64,000 bases of DNA from Pyxidicoccus parkwaysis (lineage in GTDB: Bacteria > Myxococcota > Myxococcia > Myxococcales > Myxococcaceae), in assembly GCF_017301735.1 (NCBI RefSeq), contig NZ_CP071090.1, positions 12,259,001-12,323,000 of the forward strand, written 5' to 3'. The translations under genes and the position numbers were made by a program. Below are positions 35,672 to 45,393 of the stretch, piece by piece; position 1 is the first letter of the stretch, and each line of letters begins with the position of its first letter. The notes under the pieces were generated by a model. The model was given only the letters and a program-made list of their open reading frames with translations. It was not told where the DNA came from and did not search any database.

Positions 35672-37639
35672 TCAGTACGGGTTGAGCGCGGGGTCCGGGT
35701 AGAAGGACGCGAACTGCCCGTTGGACATGGACGCAACGACTCGCTGCGTGTCATTGCGGAAGAGGTAGAAGTCGTCGCGCCCGTCGTTGTTGTAGTCGAA
35801 CTTCACGGCCTGGTCCTGGTGCTTGGTGAAGTCGAACGGGTAGGGCGCCGCGAAGCCCAGGGCTCCGTAGACGGCGTTGAAGCTGCCGTTGCCGCTGCTC
35901 TTCAGCACGTAGGCGGCCTGCGAGCCCGGGCGGTACAGGAACAGGTCGTCCTTGAGGTCGCCGTCGTAGTCGAGCACCAGCGCCCGGTCACGGAAGTCCT
36001 TCAGGTCATAACCGCCGATGCCGTTGCCGTTGTAGTACGCGGGTGTGAAGCCCGTCGTGCCGTTGCTCTTGACGATGCTGGCCTCGCCCGTGCCGGGCAC
36101 GTACAGGAAGAGGTCGTCGAGGTTGTCGCCATCCTGCTCGAGCGCGAGGACGCGGGTCCGCACGTCGCTGAAGTCCACGCTCCCGAGGACGTTGGTGCTC
36201 ATGACGCTGGTGAAGGTGTTGCCAGGGCCGCTGCGCACGAGGTTGGCCAGGCCACCGCCCGGCCGGTAGAAGAACAGGTCGTCGCGGTGGTCATTGTCGA
36301 AGTCCAGCACCACGGCCTGGTCCCTCACGTCGGAGAGGTCGAAGGTGCCGATGCCCGCGAAGCTGGCGAAGGTGTTGGTGAACGTGCCATTGCCATTGCT
36401 TCGCGCCACCCAGGCCACGCGGTTGCCCGGACGGTAGAAGAACAGGTCGTCATAGCCGTCCGCGTCGTAGTCGAAGGCCAGCGCGCGGTCCTGCGCCTCG
36501 CCGAAGTCGAAGCCCGCGAAGTTGGAGGTGGCGACGGTGGTGAAGAACGTCCGGTCCGCCTTGCCCTGCACGGCGTAGGCGGGGCCGCCACCCGGGCGGT
36601 AGATGAAGACGTCGTCGATGTGGTCGTTGTTGAAGTCCAGCACCACCACGCGGTCGGCCGAGGACCAGAAGTCGAAGCCCGAGCCGAAGATGCTCGTGGT
36701 GCGCTGCCAGCCGCCGGCACCGTCCGAATACGCCACCCACGCCTGGTTGCTGCCGGGCCGGTAGATGAGCAGGTCCTCGTAGCCGTTGCCGTCGAAGTCG
36801 CCGGCCACCGTCTGCGGGCCGCGCCCGTACTTCAAGGCGGCGCCGTGCGCGTCCCAGCCGGTGATGCGGTACGCATACGGATTCGTACTGCCCGCGCAGA
36901 TGTTGTAGTGCATCACCGAGCCCGAGTCGTAGGGCGTCAGCTCCCGAAAGTCAGTCGTGGACTCGATGCAGTCGGTGGCCGTCTGGGCAACGCGGATGTG
37001 CTCGTGCCGGAAGCCCAGCACGTGGCCCAACTCATGGGTCAGCATCGCCGAGAGCGTCGGCATGGTGAGGGGGAGCTGGTCGGGCCTGATGAGCACTTCC
37101 CGCGCCGAGCGCGCATCCCCGGGGAAGAAGGCGCGCGCTCCGTAGGGCGCATTCGAGGGGCCGGGCCGGACGTCGAACAGGACGACGTTGTTGAGGGACG
37201 TGCAGTTGGAGTCCTGGCCCGAGTCGTGGACGAAGGAGACGTGGGCCACGTTCTCCCAGGCCACCGCGGCGCGGTTCATGGCCTCGACCACCTTGTTGTA
37301 GTTGGTGCCGAAGGCCGACGTGCTCACGCAGTAGGTGAGGTTGAGCGCCTGGGTGCCGTTCCAGGCCGCGTCCGCGCCGTTGCGCGTCTTGATGATGAGC
37401 GCACCCGGACGGACGTTCTCGTCGTAGAACTCGCGCAGCGCCGCCTCGTCCACAATGGGCACGTCGCCGTCGACGATGTAGATGCCGGTGTCCGGCTCCT
37501 GGTACGTCGCCGCCTTGAACTCCTCGTACGTCACGCCCGTCGAAAGAGAGCCCGGCTCCGGGCTGGTCGGGGACGTCTCGGGCGCACCACCACACGCGGC
37601 GAGCAGAAGCCCGCCGAGCACAACTCCAGATGACCGCAT
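35672..37639 (-). CDS. Secreted metzincin-type metalloprotease with FG-GAP/VCBS-like repeats
   Basis: A 655-residue lipoprotein: MRSSGVVLGGLLLAAC with lipidation Cys. The catalytic domain (about 30-270) carries the zinc motif HELGHVLGFRHEH (about 202-214) and a downstream SVMHY Met-turn, placing it in the metzincin clan close to astacin-type enzymes. The C-terminal about 370 residues contain around eight repeats of the form DYDGDLKDDLFLYRPG, typical of FG-GAP/VCBS beta-propellers that bind calcium or ligands. It probably digests extracellular protein. ATG 37639 has GGAG upstream; a GTG at 37645 is in frame. Confidence 0.88.
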   Translation of the reverse strand: MRSSGVVLGGLLLAACGGAPETSPTSPEPGSLSTGVTYEEFKAATYQEPDTGIYIVDGDVPIVDEAALREFYDENVRPGALIIKTRNGADAAWNGTQALNLTYCVSTSAFGTNYNKVVEAMNRAAVAWENVAHVSFVHDSGQDSNCTSLNNVVLFDVRPGPSNAPYGARAFFPGDARSAREVLIRPDQLPLTMPTLSAMLTHELGHVLGFRHEHIRVAQTATDCIESTTDFRELTPYDSGSVMHYNICAGSTNPYAYRITGWDAHGAALKYGRGPQTVAGDFDGNGYEDLLIYRPGSNQAWVAYSDGAGGWQRTTSIFGSGFDFWSSADRVVVLDFNNDHIDDVFIYRPGGGPAYAVQGKADRTFFTTVATSNFAGFDFGEAQDRALAFDYDADGYDDLFFYRPGNRVAWVARSNGNGTFTNTFASFAGIGTFDLSDVRDQAVVLDFDNDHRDDLFFYRPGGGLANLVRSGPGNTFTSVMSTNVLGSVDFSDVRTRVLALEQDGDNLDDLFLYVPGTGEASIVKSNGTTGFTPAYYNGNGIGGYDLKDFRDRALVLDYDGDLKDDLFLYRPGSQAAYVLKSSGNGSFNAVYGALGFAAPYPFDFTKHQDQAVKFDYNNDGRDDFYLFRNDTQRVVASMSNGQFASFYPDPALNPY

Positions 37640-37740
37640 TGTCACGCTCCGTCAGACGCGGCGGCCCCTGCGTGCCGCGCCATGGTGTAACTCGGATACG
37701 TGTAGAGCCGCGATTCCTGGTCGTACGGAGAATCCGATTC

Positions 37741-38742
37741 CTAGCTGGACTCGCCCACGCTGAGGCGGCGGCTGCCGCGGCCGTTGGCCTTGCCGAAGTG
37801 GTGCGTGTGGTGGCGGTTCTTCTGGGCGAGCGAGTCGCGCTCCTCGCGCGTCTTCACGTCGTCCCGCTTCTCCACGGCGAGCACGCCGCCGCCGCCGTGC
37901 GCCTTCTTGCCCTGGTCGATGGCGTTCTGCAGGTCCTTCGCCTTCACCCAGTACTCGCCGTGGACGGGGTCCTTCACGCGGTACATGTCGTCCGAGGCGT
38001 CCTTCTTGTTCCTGCCGCTGTTGAAGCCGTCGATGGTCACCCAGTGCAATTCACCGGGCTCCTGGCGCTGCTTGTGCTTGGGCAGGACGGAGTTGAGGAT
38101 GGCGTTGGAGTCCACCAGGGCGAGGCCGAACTCGCCGCGCTTCAGGGCCGCGCTGAGGGCGTTGGCGTCGTAGTCGGTGAAGCCCTCGGTGACGTCGATG
38201 CCCATCTCCCCGAGCACCGCGCCCATCTCCTCCGCGGTGGCGCCGTCGGCGAGGTCGACCTTGTCCGCGGCGTTCTGCGGGGCGTTGCTGGCCTGGGCGC
38301 TGGCCTTGACCTCCGCGAACGCCTGCGCCTCCGCCGCGCGGGGCGGTTCGTTCCCCTGGCTGGCCTTGCTGACGAAGGCCAGGCTCGCCTCGCCGCAGCC
38401 GGAATCTGTCTTCTGCTCGACAGCTGCCGCGTCCGTGTTCCAGCCCTTCTGGACCTGGGCCTCGGCCGCCTCGTTCACCGGCTGGCCTTCCGGCGTCAGG
38501 CTGGCGGCGTCCGTCGCATTGGGCGGCTGCGGCACCACGAGCCTGGGCATGTCGTCGCGCTTCACGGGGGCCGCCTCGAAGGAGTCCTGGAGCCGGCGCG
38601 CCGCGAGCGTCTCGGCGGCGGACTTCACGGGCGCGCTCTGTGCCGGGCGCGCCGCCTCGGTGGGTGCCTGCACCTGGATGGGGCCCCGGACGGTGCCGCC
38701 CTCCCGGACGCGTGCGGTGAAAACGTTGAGGTTGACGCTCAC
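37741..38742 (-). CDS. C39-like cysteine peptidase domain protein, possible effector
   Basis: A 333-residue protein with no signal peptide. Residues 1-105 are low complexity (Ala/Pro/Val-rich). The globular part has Cys116 in SGCGEASLAFVS, His233 in ELHWVTIDGF and Asp258 in YRVKDPVHGEYWV. This Cys-His-Asp order and spacing, with the final DPxxG, is characteristic of the C39/papain-like fold. The C-terminus is basic and His-rich. Substrate unknown; it may process a partner or act on target cells. The GTG at 38742 has GGGAGGG upstream; longer in-frame starts lack support. Divergent from the kinase-TPR gene. Confidence 0.62.
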   Translation of the reverse strand: MSVNLNVFTARVREGGTVRGPIQVQAPTEAARPAQSAPVKSAAETLAARRLQDSFEAAPVKRDDMPRLVVPQPPNATDAASLTPEGQPVNEAAEAQVQKGWNTDAAAVEQKTDSGCGEASLAFVSKASQGNEPPRAAEAQAFAEVKASAQASNAPQNAADKVDLADGATAEEMGAVLGEMGIDVTEGFTDYDANALSAALKRGEFGLALVDSNAILNSVLPKHKQRQEPGELHWVTIDGFNSGRNKKDASDDMYRVKDPVHGEYWVKAKDLQNAIDQGKKAHGGGGVLAVEKRDDVKTREERDSLAQKNRHHTHHFGKANGRGSRRLSVGESS

Positions 38743-38928
38743 GGCGGACCCTCCCAGACGCTCTTCGCCTGACCCATTATCGGCCGGGCTTTCCGCAGGT
38801 TGCGGAATAAGTCGGGAGCAAGTGTCAGCCTTTGAGCTGTGTACTGGTTGACCCATACGTTTGCGGGAGAGGTGACACATGTATGGCTGGAAGCAGGCAC
38901 TCCCCGACTTCGCCGCTAGACTGGCCAC

Positions 38929-41739
38929 ATGGTCGACCGAGATGACACGGGTGCCGAGTCAGAGAGCGGACCGGAGCTGTCGACGAAGGTGACGTCGGAC
39001 GACGGGGCCTCACCGCCTCGGAGCGTGGCTCCGGCGTCGAGGCCGAACACGGGGCGGGACGCCGCGCCGGTGCCCGCGAAGTCCGCGCGCTCACTGGGTG
39101 GACGGGTGGGGCGCTTCATTCCGCTGAAGGTGCTGGGGCAGGGCGGCATGGGCGTGGTGTATGCGGCCTATGACCCGGACCTGGACCGGAAGGTGGCGCT
39201 CAAGCTGCTGCGTGTGACGAGCGCGGACACGGACCTGGAGGCGGGCCGTACACGCCTGTTGCGCGAGGCACAGGCCATGGCGCGCGTCTCCCATCCCAAC
39301 GTCATCCCCGTCTTCGACGTGGGCGAGTGGGAGGAGCAGGTCTTCGTCACCATGGAGCTGGTGGAGGGCGGCACGCTGCGAGACTGGCAGCAGGCGAAGC
39401 CGCGCTCGTGGCGGGAGACGTTGGAGACCTACCTGTCCGCGGGCCGGGGCCTGGAGGCGGCGCACGCGGTGGGGCTGGTGCACCGCGACTTCAAGCCCAC
39501 CAACGTGCTGGTGGGGAGGGACGGCCGCGTCTTCGTCACCGACTTCGGCCTGGCACGGCCGGTGGGCAACTCCGGGCGCGAGGACGGTCCGCCGGAGTTG
39601 CCGTCGCCAGTGTCCGAGGGCTCGGGGAAGCTGTTCGAGCCGCTCACGCAGGCGGGCGTGGTGCTGGGCACGCCGCCCTTCATGTCGCCGGAGCAGTTCC
39701 GGGGCGACGCGGTGGACGCACGCAGCGACCAGTTCAGCTTCTGCGCGGCGCTGTACCGGGCGCTGTACGGGACGCGGCCGTTCGACCCGGATGTGCTGTC
39801 GCGGGCGGCGAAGTCGAAGGCACGTCGGCTCGCCTCGGGTGCGAAGGGTGAGGCGGCGAGCCCCGCGCTGCCACCGGACCTCATCCAGGAGCCGCCGCGA
39901 GACGCGAAGGTGCCCGCGTGGGTGCGGCGAGCGGTGATGCGCGGACTGTCGCTGGAGGCGGAGGGCCGCTTCGCCTCCATGGGCGATTTGCTGGAGGCCC
40001 TGTCGCAGGAGAAGCACTTCGCGCGGCGACGCCGGCTGGGAGGTGGCGCGGTGGCCGCCGTGGCCCTGGTGGCCGCCGTGGGAGGCGGGGCGTGGTGGCA
40101 GTCGAGGGTGTGCGCGGGAGCGGAGGGACTGCTCGCGGACGCGTGGAACCCCGAGGCCCGGCAGCGCATGACGACGGCCTTCGGAGCCACGGGCAGCCCC
40201 GTGGCGGCGGACATGGCGGCGCGCGTGAGCGGCGTGCTGGATGCGTACGCGAGCGCCTGGGCGAAGCAGCACACCGAGGCCTGCGAAGCCACCCGCGTGC
40301 GCGCGCAGCAGACGGAGGCATTGTTGTCCCAGCGGGTGGTGTGCCTGGAGCGAAGGCACAAGGATTTGCGAGCGCTGGTGGGCGCGCTGGCGAGCGTGGA
40401 GAAGTCCGGCGTGGAGAAGGCGCTGGATGCGGCGTACGCGCTTCCGTCACCTCAGGACTGCGCGGACGTGGAGGCCCTGTCCGAGCAGCAGCCGCGCCCG
40501 GCGGACCCGATGAAGCGCGCGGAATTGGAGGCGCTGGAGGGGCGGCTGTCGGAGGTGAAGGCGCTGCTGGACACGAGCCGTCAGCCGCAGGCGCTGGAGA
40601 AGGCGCGAGTATTGGAGCCGCTGGTGGTGGCCACGGGCTACCTGCCGCTGATGGCGGAATTGCGCTTCCATCTCGGGTGGCTCCAGGCGTTGCAGGGGCA
40701 GAAGGAGCAGGGTGCGGGAGTGTTGGAGCAGGCGGTGTTCGACGCGGAGGCGGGGCGCGCGGACCGGCTGGAGGTCGCCGTGCTCAACAAGCTGCTCTTC
40801 GTGGAGGGAGAGCGGGGGCGCTTTGACTTCGCCACGCGATGGGCACGGCTGGGGAAGGCGACGCTCCAGCGGCTCGGGGGCGACGCGGTGCTGGAGAGTG
40901 ACCTGCTGGTGAATGGAGCCAACCTCTCGCTGATGCAGGAGAAGCCGGAGGAGGCGCGGACGCAGTTGCAGGAGGCGAACGCGCTGCTGGCGAAGACGCT
41001 GGAGCCGGGGCACCCGAAGCGGGCGCGCGTTGCCTTCACGCTGGGCCGGACGCTGCTGGAGTCGGGCGCGTACGCGGAGGCGGCGAAGGTGCTGGAGGAG
41101 GCGCTGCACCAGACGGAAGCGGCGGTGGGGCCGAGGCACCTGGACGTGGCGCGACGGCATCAAGCGCTGTCCATGGCATTGCGAGAGCAGGGTGACTTCA
41201 CCGGAGCGCTGGAGCATGCGCGGGCGTCAGTGGCCATCCATCGCGAGCTGCTCGGCAACGACCACCTGAAGGTGGCGGAGGCGTTGGACGAGGAGGGAAT
41301 GGGCCTGCTCGGGCTGAAGCGGTACGAGGAGGCACTGAAGGTCTACGAGGAGGCGCTGAAGGTGAAGCGCCAGCACCTGGAGCCCGGGGATGAGGAGCTG
41401 CACTACTCCTACGACGGAGTGGGGCAGGCGCTGCTGGGGCTGGGACGCACGCGCGATGCGGTGGAGCCGCTGCGTCAGGCTGTGACTTTCGCGAGCGCGC
41501 AGGAGGATTCGCTGGGAGAGTCCGGCTTCGCGCTGGCGCAGGCGTTGTACAAGGAAGGCCAGTCCGACGAGGCGCGGACGGAGGCGACGCGGGCCGGAGA
41601 CCATTTCAAGGCGTCCGGTCGGGAAGTGCGAGCGCAGGCCGTCCAGACGTGGCTGGAATCCCTGCCGCCGGAGGGGAAGGCGAAGCCCTCCAAGGTGGCG
41701 AAGAAACCCGCGCACGCGGAGCGGAAGCGGCGCAAGTAG
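38929..41739 (+). CDS. Ser/Thr protein kinase with C-terminal TPR repeats
   Basis: A 936-residue kinase. The catalytic domain (about 62-340) has GQGGMGVVYAAYD, Lys in VALKLL, HRDFKPTNVL, DFGLARP and MSPEQF, all consistent with activity. A membrane helix lies near 368-388 (GGGAVAAVALVAAVGGG). The C-terminal region (about 520-910) holds helical TPR-type repeats such as RYEEALKVYEEALKVKRQHL, used for protein contacts on the outer face if the helix spans the membrane. The tail is Lys/Arg-rich. Such kinase-TPR proteins are numerous in myxobacteria; ligand and targets are unknown. Confidence 0.9.
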   Translation: MVDRDDTGAESESGPELSTKVTSDDGASPPRSVAPASRPNTGRDAAPVPAKSARSLGGRVGRFIPLKVLGQGGMGVVYAAYDPDLDRKVALKLLRVTSADTDLEAGRTRLLREAQAMARVSHPNVIPVFDVGEWEEQVFVTMELVEGGTLRDWQQAKPRSWRETLETYLSAGRGLEAAHAVGLVHRDFKPTNVLVGRDGRVFVTDFGLARPVGNSGREDGPPELPSPVSEGSGKLFEPLTQAGVVLGTPPFMSPEQFRGDAVDARSDQFSFCAALYRALYGTRPFDPDVLSRAAKSKARRLASGAKGEAASPALPPDLIQEPPRDAKVPAWVRRAVMRGLSLEAEGRFASMGDLLEALSQEKHFARRRRLGGGAVAAVALVAAVGGGAWWQSRVCAGAEGLLADAWNPEARQRMTTAFGATGSPVAADMAARVSGVLDAYASAWAKQHTEACEATRVRAQQTEALLSQRVVCLERRHKDLRALVGALASVEKSGVEKALDAAYALPSPQDCADVEALSEQQPRPADPMKRAELEALEGRLSEVKALLDTSRQPQALEKARVLEPLVVATGYLPLMAELRFHLGWLQALQGQKEQGAGVLEQAVFDAEAGRADRLEVAVLNKLLFVEGERGRFDFATRWARLGKATLQRLGGDAVLESDLLVNGANLSLMQEKPEEARTQLQEANALLAKTLEPGHPKRARVAFTLGRTLLESGAYAEAAKVLEEALHQTEAAVGPRHLDVARRHQALSMALREQGDFTGALEHARASVAIHRELLGNDHLKVAEALDEEGMGLLGLKRYEEALKVYEEALKVKRQHLEPGDEELHYSYDGVGQALLGLGRTRDAVEPLRQAVTFASAQEDSLGESGFALAQALYKEGQSDEARTEATRAGDHFKASGREVRAQAVQTWLESLPPEGKAKPSKVAKKPAHAERKRRK

Positions 41740-41748
41740 GAGCCGAGG

Positions 41749-42519
41749 GTGGAGCTTTCAGAAGCGCAGGTCGAACGGTTCATCGAGGAAGGCTTCATCC
41801 GAGTCGACGGGGCCTTCTCGTCAGAGCTGGCGAAAGAGGCCCGTGACATTCTCTGGCGTGACACGGGTTGCGCGCCGGATGACCCCGCGACGTGGACCCG
41901 GCCCGTCATCCGGCTGGGTGAATACACGCAGGAGCCCTTCCGGCTCGCGGCGAACACGCCCCGGCTTCATGCCGCGTTCGACCGGCTCGTGGGCGTCGGG
42001 CGCTGGGCGCCCCGCTTCAGCCTCGGCACATTCCCAATCCGCTTCCCGAGCACCGAAGCGCCCGGAGATGACGGCTGGCACGTCGATGCGAGCTTCCCGG
42101 GGAAGGACCCCGCGTCATTCTTTGACTGGCGTGTGAATGTGGCCTCTCGAGGACGCGCGCTGTTGATGCTCTTCCTCTTCTCCGACGTGGGCGAGGATGA
42201 TGCCCCCACGCGCATCCGCGTGGGCTCGCACCGTCAGGTAGCGCGGCTGTTGGAGCCGGAGGGTGAAGCAGGCCTGTCCTTCATGGAGCTGGCGGGGAAG
42301 CTGAGCGCAACGGACGGGTGTCCGCTCGCATTCGCTACAGGAGAGGCGGGCACCGTGTATCTCTGCCATCCCTTCCTGGTGCACGCCGCGCAGCCGCACC
42401 GAGGCACGCGGCCGAAGTTCATGGCGCAGCCGCCCCTGTTCCCCAAGCAGCCCTTCCAGCTCGACCGAGAGGATGGCTCACCCGTGGAGCGCGCCATCCT
42501 GCTCGCGCTGATGCGCTGA
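41749..42519 (+). CDS. Phytanoyl-CoA dioxygenase (PhyH) family protein
   Basis: A 256-residue Fe(II)/2-oxoglutarate-dependent oxygenase-like protein. The iron ligands are visible as the HxD motif GWHVDASF (His111, Asp113) and a distal His in HPFLVHAAQPHRG, with the following Arg available for 2-oxoglutarate. Members hydroxylate or halogenate diverse small molecules; substrate unknown. The GTG start lies nine bases after the kinase-TPR stop, so the two genes are probably co-transcribed. Confidence 0.8.
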   Translation: MELSEAQVERFIEEGFIRVDGAFSSELAKEARDILWRDTGCAPDDPATWTRPVIRLGEYTQEPFRLAANTPRLHAAFDRLVGVGRWAPRFSLGTFPIRFPSTEAPGDDGWHVDASFPGKDPASFFDWRVNVASRGRALLMLFLFSDVGEDDAPTRIRVGSHRQVARLLEPEGEAGLSFMELAGKLSATDGCPLAFATGEAGTVYLCHPFLVHAAQPHRGTRPKFMAQPPLFPKQPFQLDREDGSPVERAILLALMR

Positions 42520-42721
42520 GAATCGTCAGTCCCGGTCTCCGTGACGCAATTGCTCACATCGCCGTTGCAGAGCAGCGCACACTACATCTGCGCAGAGACC
42601 CACTCGGACGTACAGGGCTGGGTAGGGGCGATGCAGACAGCAGGCCGGATGCTTTTGCAACTGAGTGGAGCCAGTGGAACTGTGCTTTCATGAAGGCTCC
42701 TCCCTTGGAAGGAGTCTCCCC

Positions 42722-43054
42722 ATGAAGAGCACCCTGAGTGGTTTCGCCGTGCTGGCTGCGGGCTTCCTGATGGCATGTGGCGGCGAGCCCCAAACCTCCG
42801 TTGAAGAGCCCGCGGCTCCTGTCATCTCGGAAGGCGCGCCGACGGACGGAGCAACGGGGCAGGTGTCAGCCCAGGCCTGTGTGCAGCTCTACCGTCCTCG
42901 GTACAGCGCCTATTACAGCTCGCTTCCCATCAGCGAGGACAACCTGGTGGCCTCCTGCTTCACGAATGATGACTGCACCACGGAGTGCACGGGTTCGGGC
43001 GATGGCCCGTACTACACGCACTCCGGCTTCTTCTACTGCACCTACTGTCCCTGA
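42722..43054 (+). CDS. Small Cys-containing lipoprotein
   Basis: A 110-residue lipoprotein: MKSTLSGFAVLAAGFLMAC with a lipobox. A short Glu/Pro/Ala linker is followed by a Cys-rich end containing FTNDDCTTECTG and FFYCTYCP. Eight Cys in total suggest disulfides in the periplasm or outside. AAGGAG lies upstream of the ATG. No family is recognised; similar small Cys-rich lipoproteins recur later in this window. Confidence 0.7.
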   Translation: MKSTLSGFAVLAAGFLMACGGEPQTSVEEPAAPVISEGAPTDGATGQVSAQACVQLYRPRYSAYYSSLPISEDNLVASCFTNDDCTTECTGSGDGPYYTHSGFFYCTYCP

Positions 43055-43105
43055 CTGAGCTGCGCGCGCCCACGCCCTCCTGCAAGGACGGGTGCCCGCG
43101 CGAGC

Positions 43106-43138
43106 GGTGCCAGGCAGTGCTGATGACCGCCTGGCACC
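43106..43138. terminator. Bidirectional hairpin terminator
   Basis: GGTGCCAGGC (43106-43115) and GCCTGGCACC (43129-43138) form a perfect ten-base stem with a 13-base loop. They lie between two convergent genes (stops at 43054 and 43172), so the hairpin can serve both. Confidence 0.7.
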
Positions 43139-43171
43139 TGGGACGACGTCGCGCGACATCGCGCCCAAACG

Positions 43172-44671
43172 TCACGGCGGCGGGCAGCGGGCTCCTCGGG
43201 GAGTGGACCAGTTCCCCGCAGCCAACTGGAGCGCGACCCGCCACGCTGCATCGCGCGTCTGACCGAGCTCCTGCACGCGTGGTGGCACGGGGCAGTGCGG
43301 GAAGACACCGCGCCCCGTCCGTACCGGCTGCCAGTTGAAGCGAAAGCGCAGCAGCGGCACGCCCAGACGCAGGCCCGAGCCTGGCAGGGTGAGCTGCCAT
43401 TTGTAGCCGCTGGTGTTGCCGGCATCTCCGCCGCCGACTTCTTCTCCGACAAAGACAGCGCGACGCGTGTGAAACAACATGGAGGAGAGCTCGGCCGCTC
43501 CGGAGAAGGTGTTGCCACCCGCGAGCACGACCAGCTTGCCCTGGTACACCGGCGCAACGGGCGACCAATGAGACATCAGTCCTTCGGGCGGATGATTGCG
43601 TCGCAGCAGGAGTCCGCGCGGCCCGCGCCGCTGCGTCTGCATCTCCTCTGCGTCGTACACCTCTGTCTCATAGCGCTGGCCATCGGGCCCACTCACGGAG
43701 ATGAGCGGTCCACGCGCCTCCACCGCCGCATAACGCTGGAGTGGCGTAGCCACGAGGTACGAGAAGAGCAGTGTCTCGTTACCCTCCGACCCGCCGCCAT
43801 TCTCACGCAGGTCGAGAATCAGCGCCTTCGGCCGCTGACGGTCGAGCTGCTCGAAGATGTCGTGGAGTGTGGCGGCATAGTCGATGCCAGCGGCGCGCAT
43901 CCGCTTGTTGCTGAACGTCGGCACCGAGAGATAGGCGATGTCACCGTCCAACCGTTGCAGCTCTGGCCTCGATGGTGCGCCGTCTCGGATTGGCGCGGGG
44001 CGCGCGGTGTAGGGCACGGGTTCGACCGTGCGGCTGACCTCGGCTCCCTCCGCTGTGCGCAAGCGCAGCTGAAAGGCGCTCTCGGGGCCGCGCAGCCGGT
44101 AGCGGAACAGGGCGTAGCCGTGGCCACTTGCGCTCCGCATTGCTTCAGTGGGGATGTTCCCGTCCGTGCCATCCGCCGTCATGGCCTCGCGAAGCAGCGC
44201 CTCCTGGCCCTCGTCGTTGATGGACAGCAAGCGGGTGCCGAGCGGGATGTCGGCCGCATCGCCATGCCCGCGGATGACGAAGATGCCCTCGTCGCTGAAA
44301 TGAAGGTCGAGCGGGAAGAGCCGACCCGAGTCGCGCTCCTGCTGGATGAGCGCTTCGCTTCGCTCCAGCGTCAGGTGCCCTTCGCCGATGTGGCTCACCA
44401 GTCGGCGTAGCAGTGCGTAGAACGAGCGGACGTCGTCAACCCCGGCAAGCTCCGCTCGGGCCCGCGCCTTGGCCTGGTTCCATTGTGCGGGTGATTGGTG
44501 CCAGTGGATGTCCGGCAGTGCGGCTTCGAGCGCCGCGATGGAGAGCTCCAGGTCATCACGCGCCTGGGCGGGCGACAGCGCGGTCTGCACGGCGCCAGGC
44601 TCAGCCGAGGCGACTGTCGCCAGCAGCAGCACCGGGATGAGGACTGACACGTTCGTGGCGCTCCCGAGCAT
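43172..44671 (-). CDS. S41 family peptidase-like exported protein
   Basis: A 499-residue protein with a signal peptide (LIPVLLLATVASA). It has an N-terminal helical region and a C-terminal protease-like domain: ALILDLRENGGGSEGNE, then LVVLAGGNTFSGAAELSSML, where the Ser in TFSGAAE matches the S41 nucleophile. GRGVFPHCPVPP is the usual C-terminal landmark. S41 enzymes cleave C-terminal or non-polar sites in secreted proteins. It is likely periplasmic. Divergent from the SnoaL-like gene. Confidence 0.82.
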   Translation of the reverse strand: MLGSATNVSVLIPVLLLATVASAEPGAVQTALSPAQARDDLELSIAALEAALPDIHWHQSPAQWNQAKARARAELAGVDDVRSFYALLRRLVSHIGEGHLTLERSEALIQQERDSGRLFPLDLHFSDEGIFVIRGHGDAADIPLGTRLLSINDEGQEALLREAMTADGTDGNIPTEAMRSASGHGYALFRYRLRGPESAFQLRLRTAEGAEVSRTVEPVPYTARPAPIRDGAPSRPELQRLDGDIAYLSVPTFSNKRMRAAGIDYAATLHDIFEQLDRQRPKALILDLRENGGGSEGNETLLFSYLVATPLQRYAAVEARGPLISVSGPDGQRYETEVYDAEEMQTQRRGPRGLLLRRNHPPEGLMSHWSPVAPVYQGKLVVLAGGNTFSGAAELSSMLFHTRRAVFVGEEVGGGDAGNTSGYKWQLTLPGSGLRLGVPLLRFRFNWQPVRTGRGVFPHCPVPPRVQELGQTRDAAWRVALQLAAGNWSTPRGARCPPP

Positions 44672-44806
44672 CCGGAGGATATCGCCACGGAGTTACCCAT
44701 ATCGGTTCAGCTCGGGCAACGCCCCGGCGGGAATCGTCCGGCCCTGATGCGGTGCCTGCCTGGACGCGAGTAGCCTCGGGACTCCTCGACTCGTGAGGTG
44801 GCACGC

Positions 44807-45352
44807 GTGATTTCAGAGCAGGTTCGCAAGGCACGTCAGAAGCTGGTCCTGGACCACTTCCACAACGAGGTGCGGCAGGACTGGGACGCAGTCCTCTCGA
44901 CGTTCCCGCATCCGCACTACGAGCTGGTCCCGACCATGACTGTCCACGACGGTGGCTCCAAGGTCCGCGACTACTACCGCGAGACGCGCGTCGCCTTCCC
45001 CGACCAGCACCACGAAATCATCGCGCTGCGACACAGCGACGACGCCGTCATCGTGGAGTTCTGGCTGAAGGGAACGCACCTCGGCCCGCTGGGTGGCATT
45101 CCTCCCACGGGCAGTAGGTTCCGGGTGCGTATGACTGCTTACTTCATCTTCGACGCGAAGGAGACGCTGGTCTGCGAGCGCGTCTACTTCGACACGCTCA
45201 GCATGCTCAAGCAGCTCATCGGCGGCCTCGACATGAAGAGCCCGAAGAGCTGGCTCCTCGCCGCCAGATGCCTCAAGGGCCTCCTGGCCATGTCCGGCAA
45301 CGAGCCCGCCCCGGCCCTCGTCCACACCACTCCGCCCACGTTCGAGAACTGA
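44807..45352 (+). CDS. SnoaL-like (NTF2-fold) protein
   Basis: A 181-residue protein with the NTF2-like fold pattern: a helix followed by DYYRETRVAFPDQHHEII, then VIVEFWLKGTHLGPLGGIPP and TAYFIFDAKETLVCERVYFD. The SnoaL/ester cyclase group includes polyketide cyclases and many uncharacterised proteins. No polyketide genes are nearby. The GTG at 44807 has GAGGTG six bases upstream; a GTG at 44798 is in frame. Confidence 0.78.
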   Translation: MISEQVRKARQKLVLDHFHNEVRQDWDAVLSTFPHPHYELVPTMTVHDGGSKVRDYYRETRVAFPDQHHEIIALRHSDDAVIVEFWLKGTHLGPLGGIPPTGSRFRVRMTAYFIFDAKETLVCERVYFDTLSMLKQLIGGLDMKSPKSWLLAARCLKGLLAMSGNEPAPALVHTTPPTFEN

Positions 45353-45393
45353 GCGCATCGACGAGGCCCACCCTGCAGCCTCCCGCTGTCCGC

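Noticed and set aside
35549..37633. A 694-codon plus-strand frame over the metzincin gene
   Set aside because: The minus strand encodes an intact zinc motif and repeats; the plus frame is the Val/Glu/Arg-rich complement of the Asp/Tyr-rich repeats.
38743..38928. A possible sigma-54 promoter (TGGTTGACC with a later TTGC) upstream of the kinase-TPR gene
   Set aside because: The GG-GC spacing does not fit the -24/-12 consensus.
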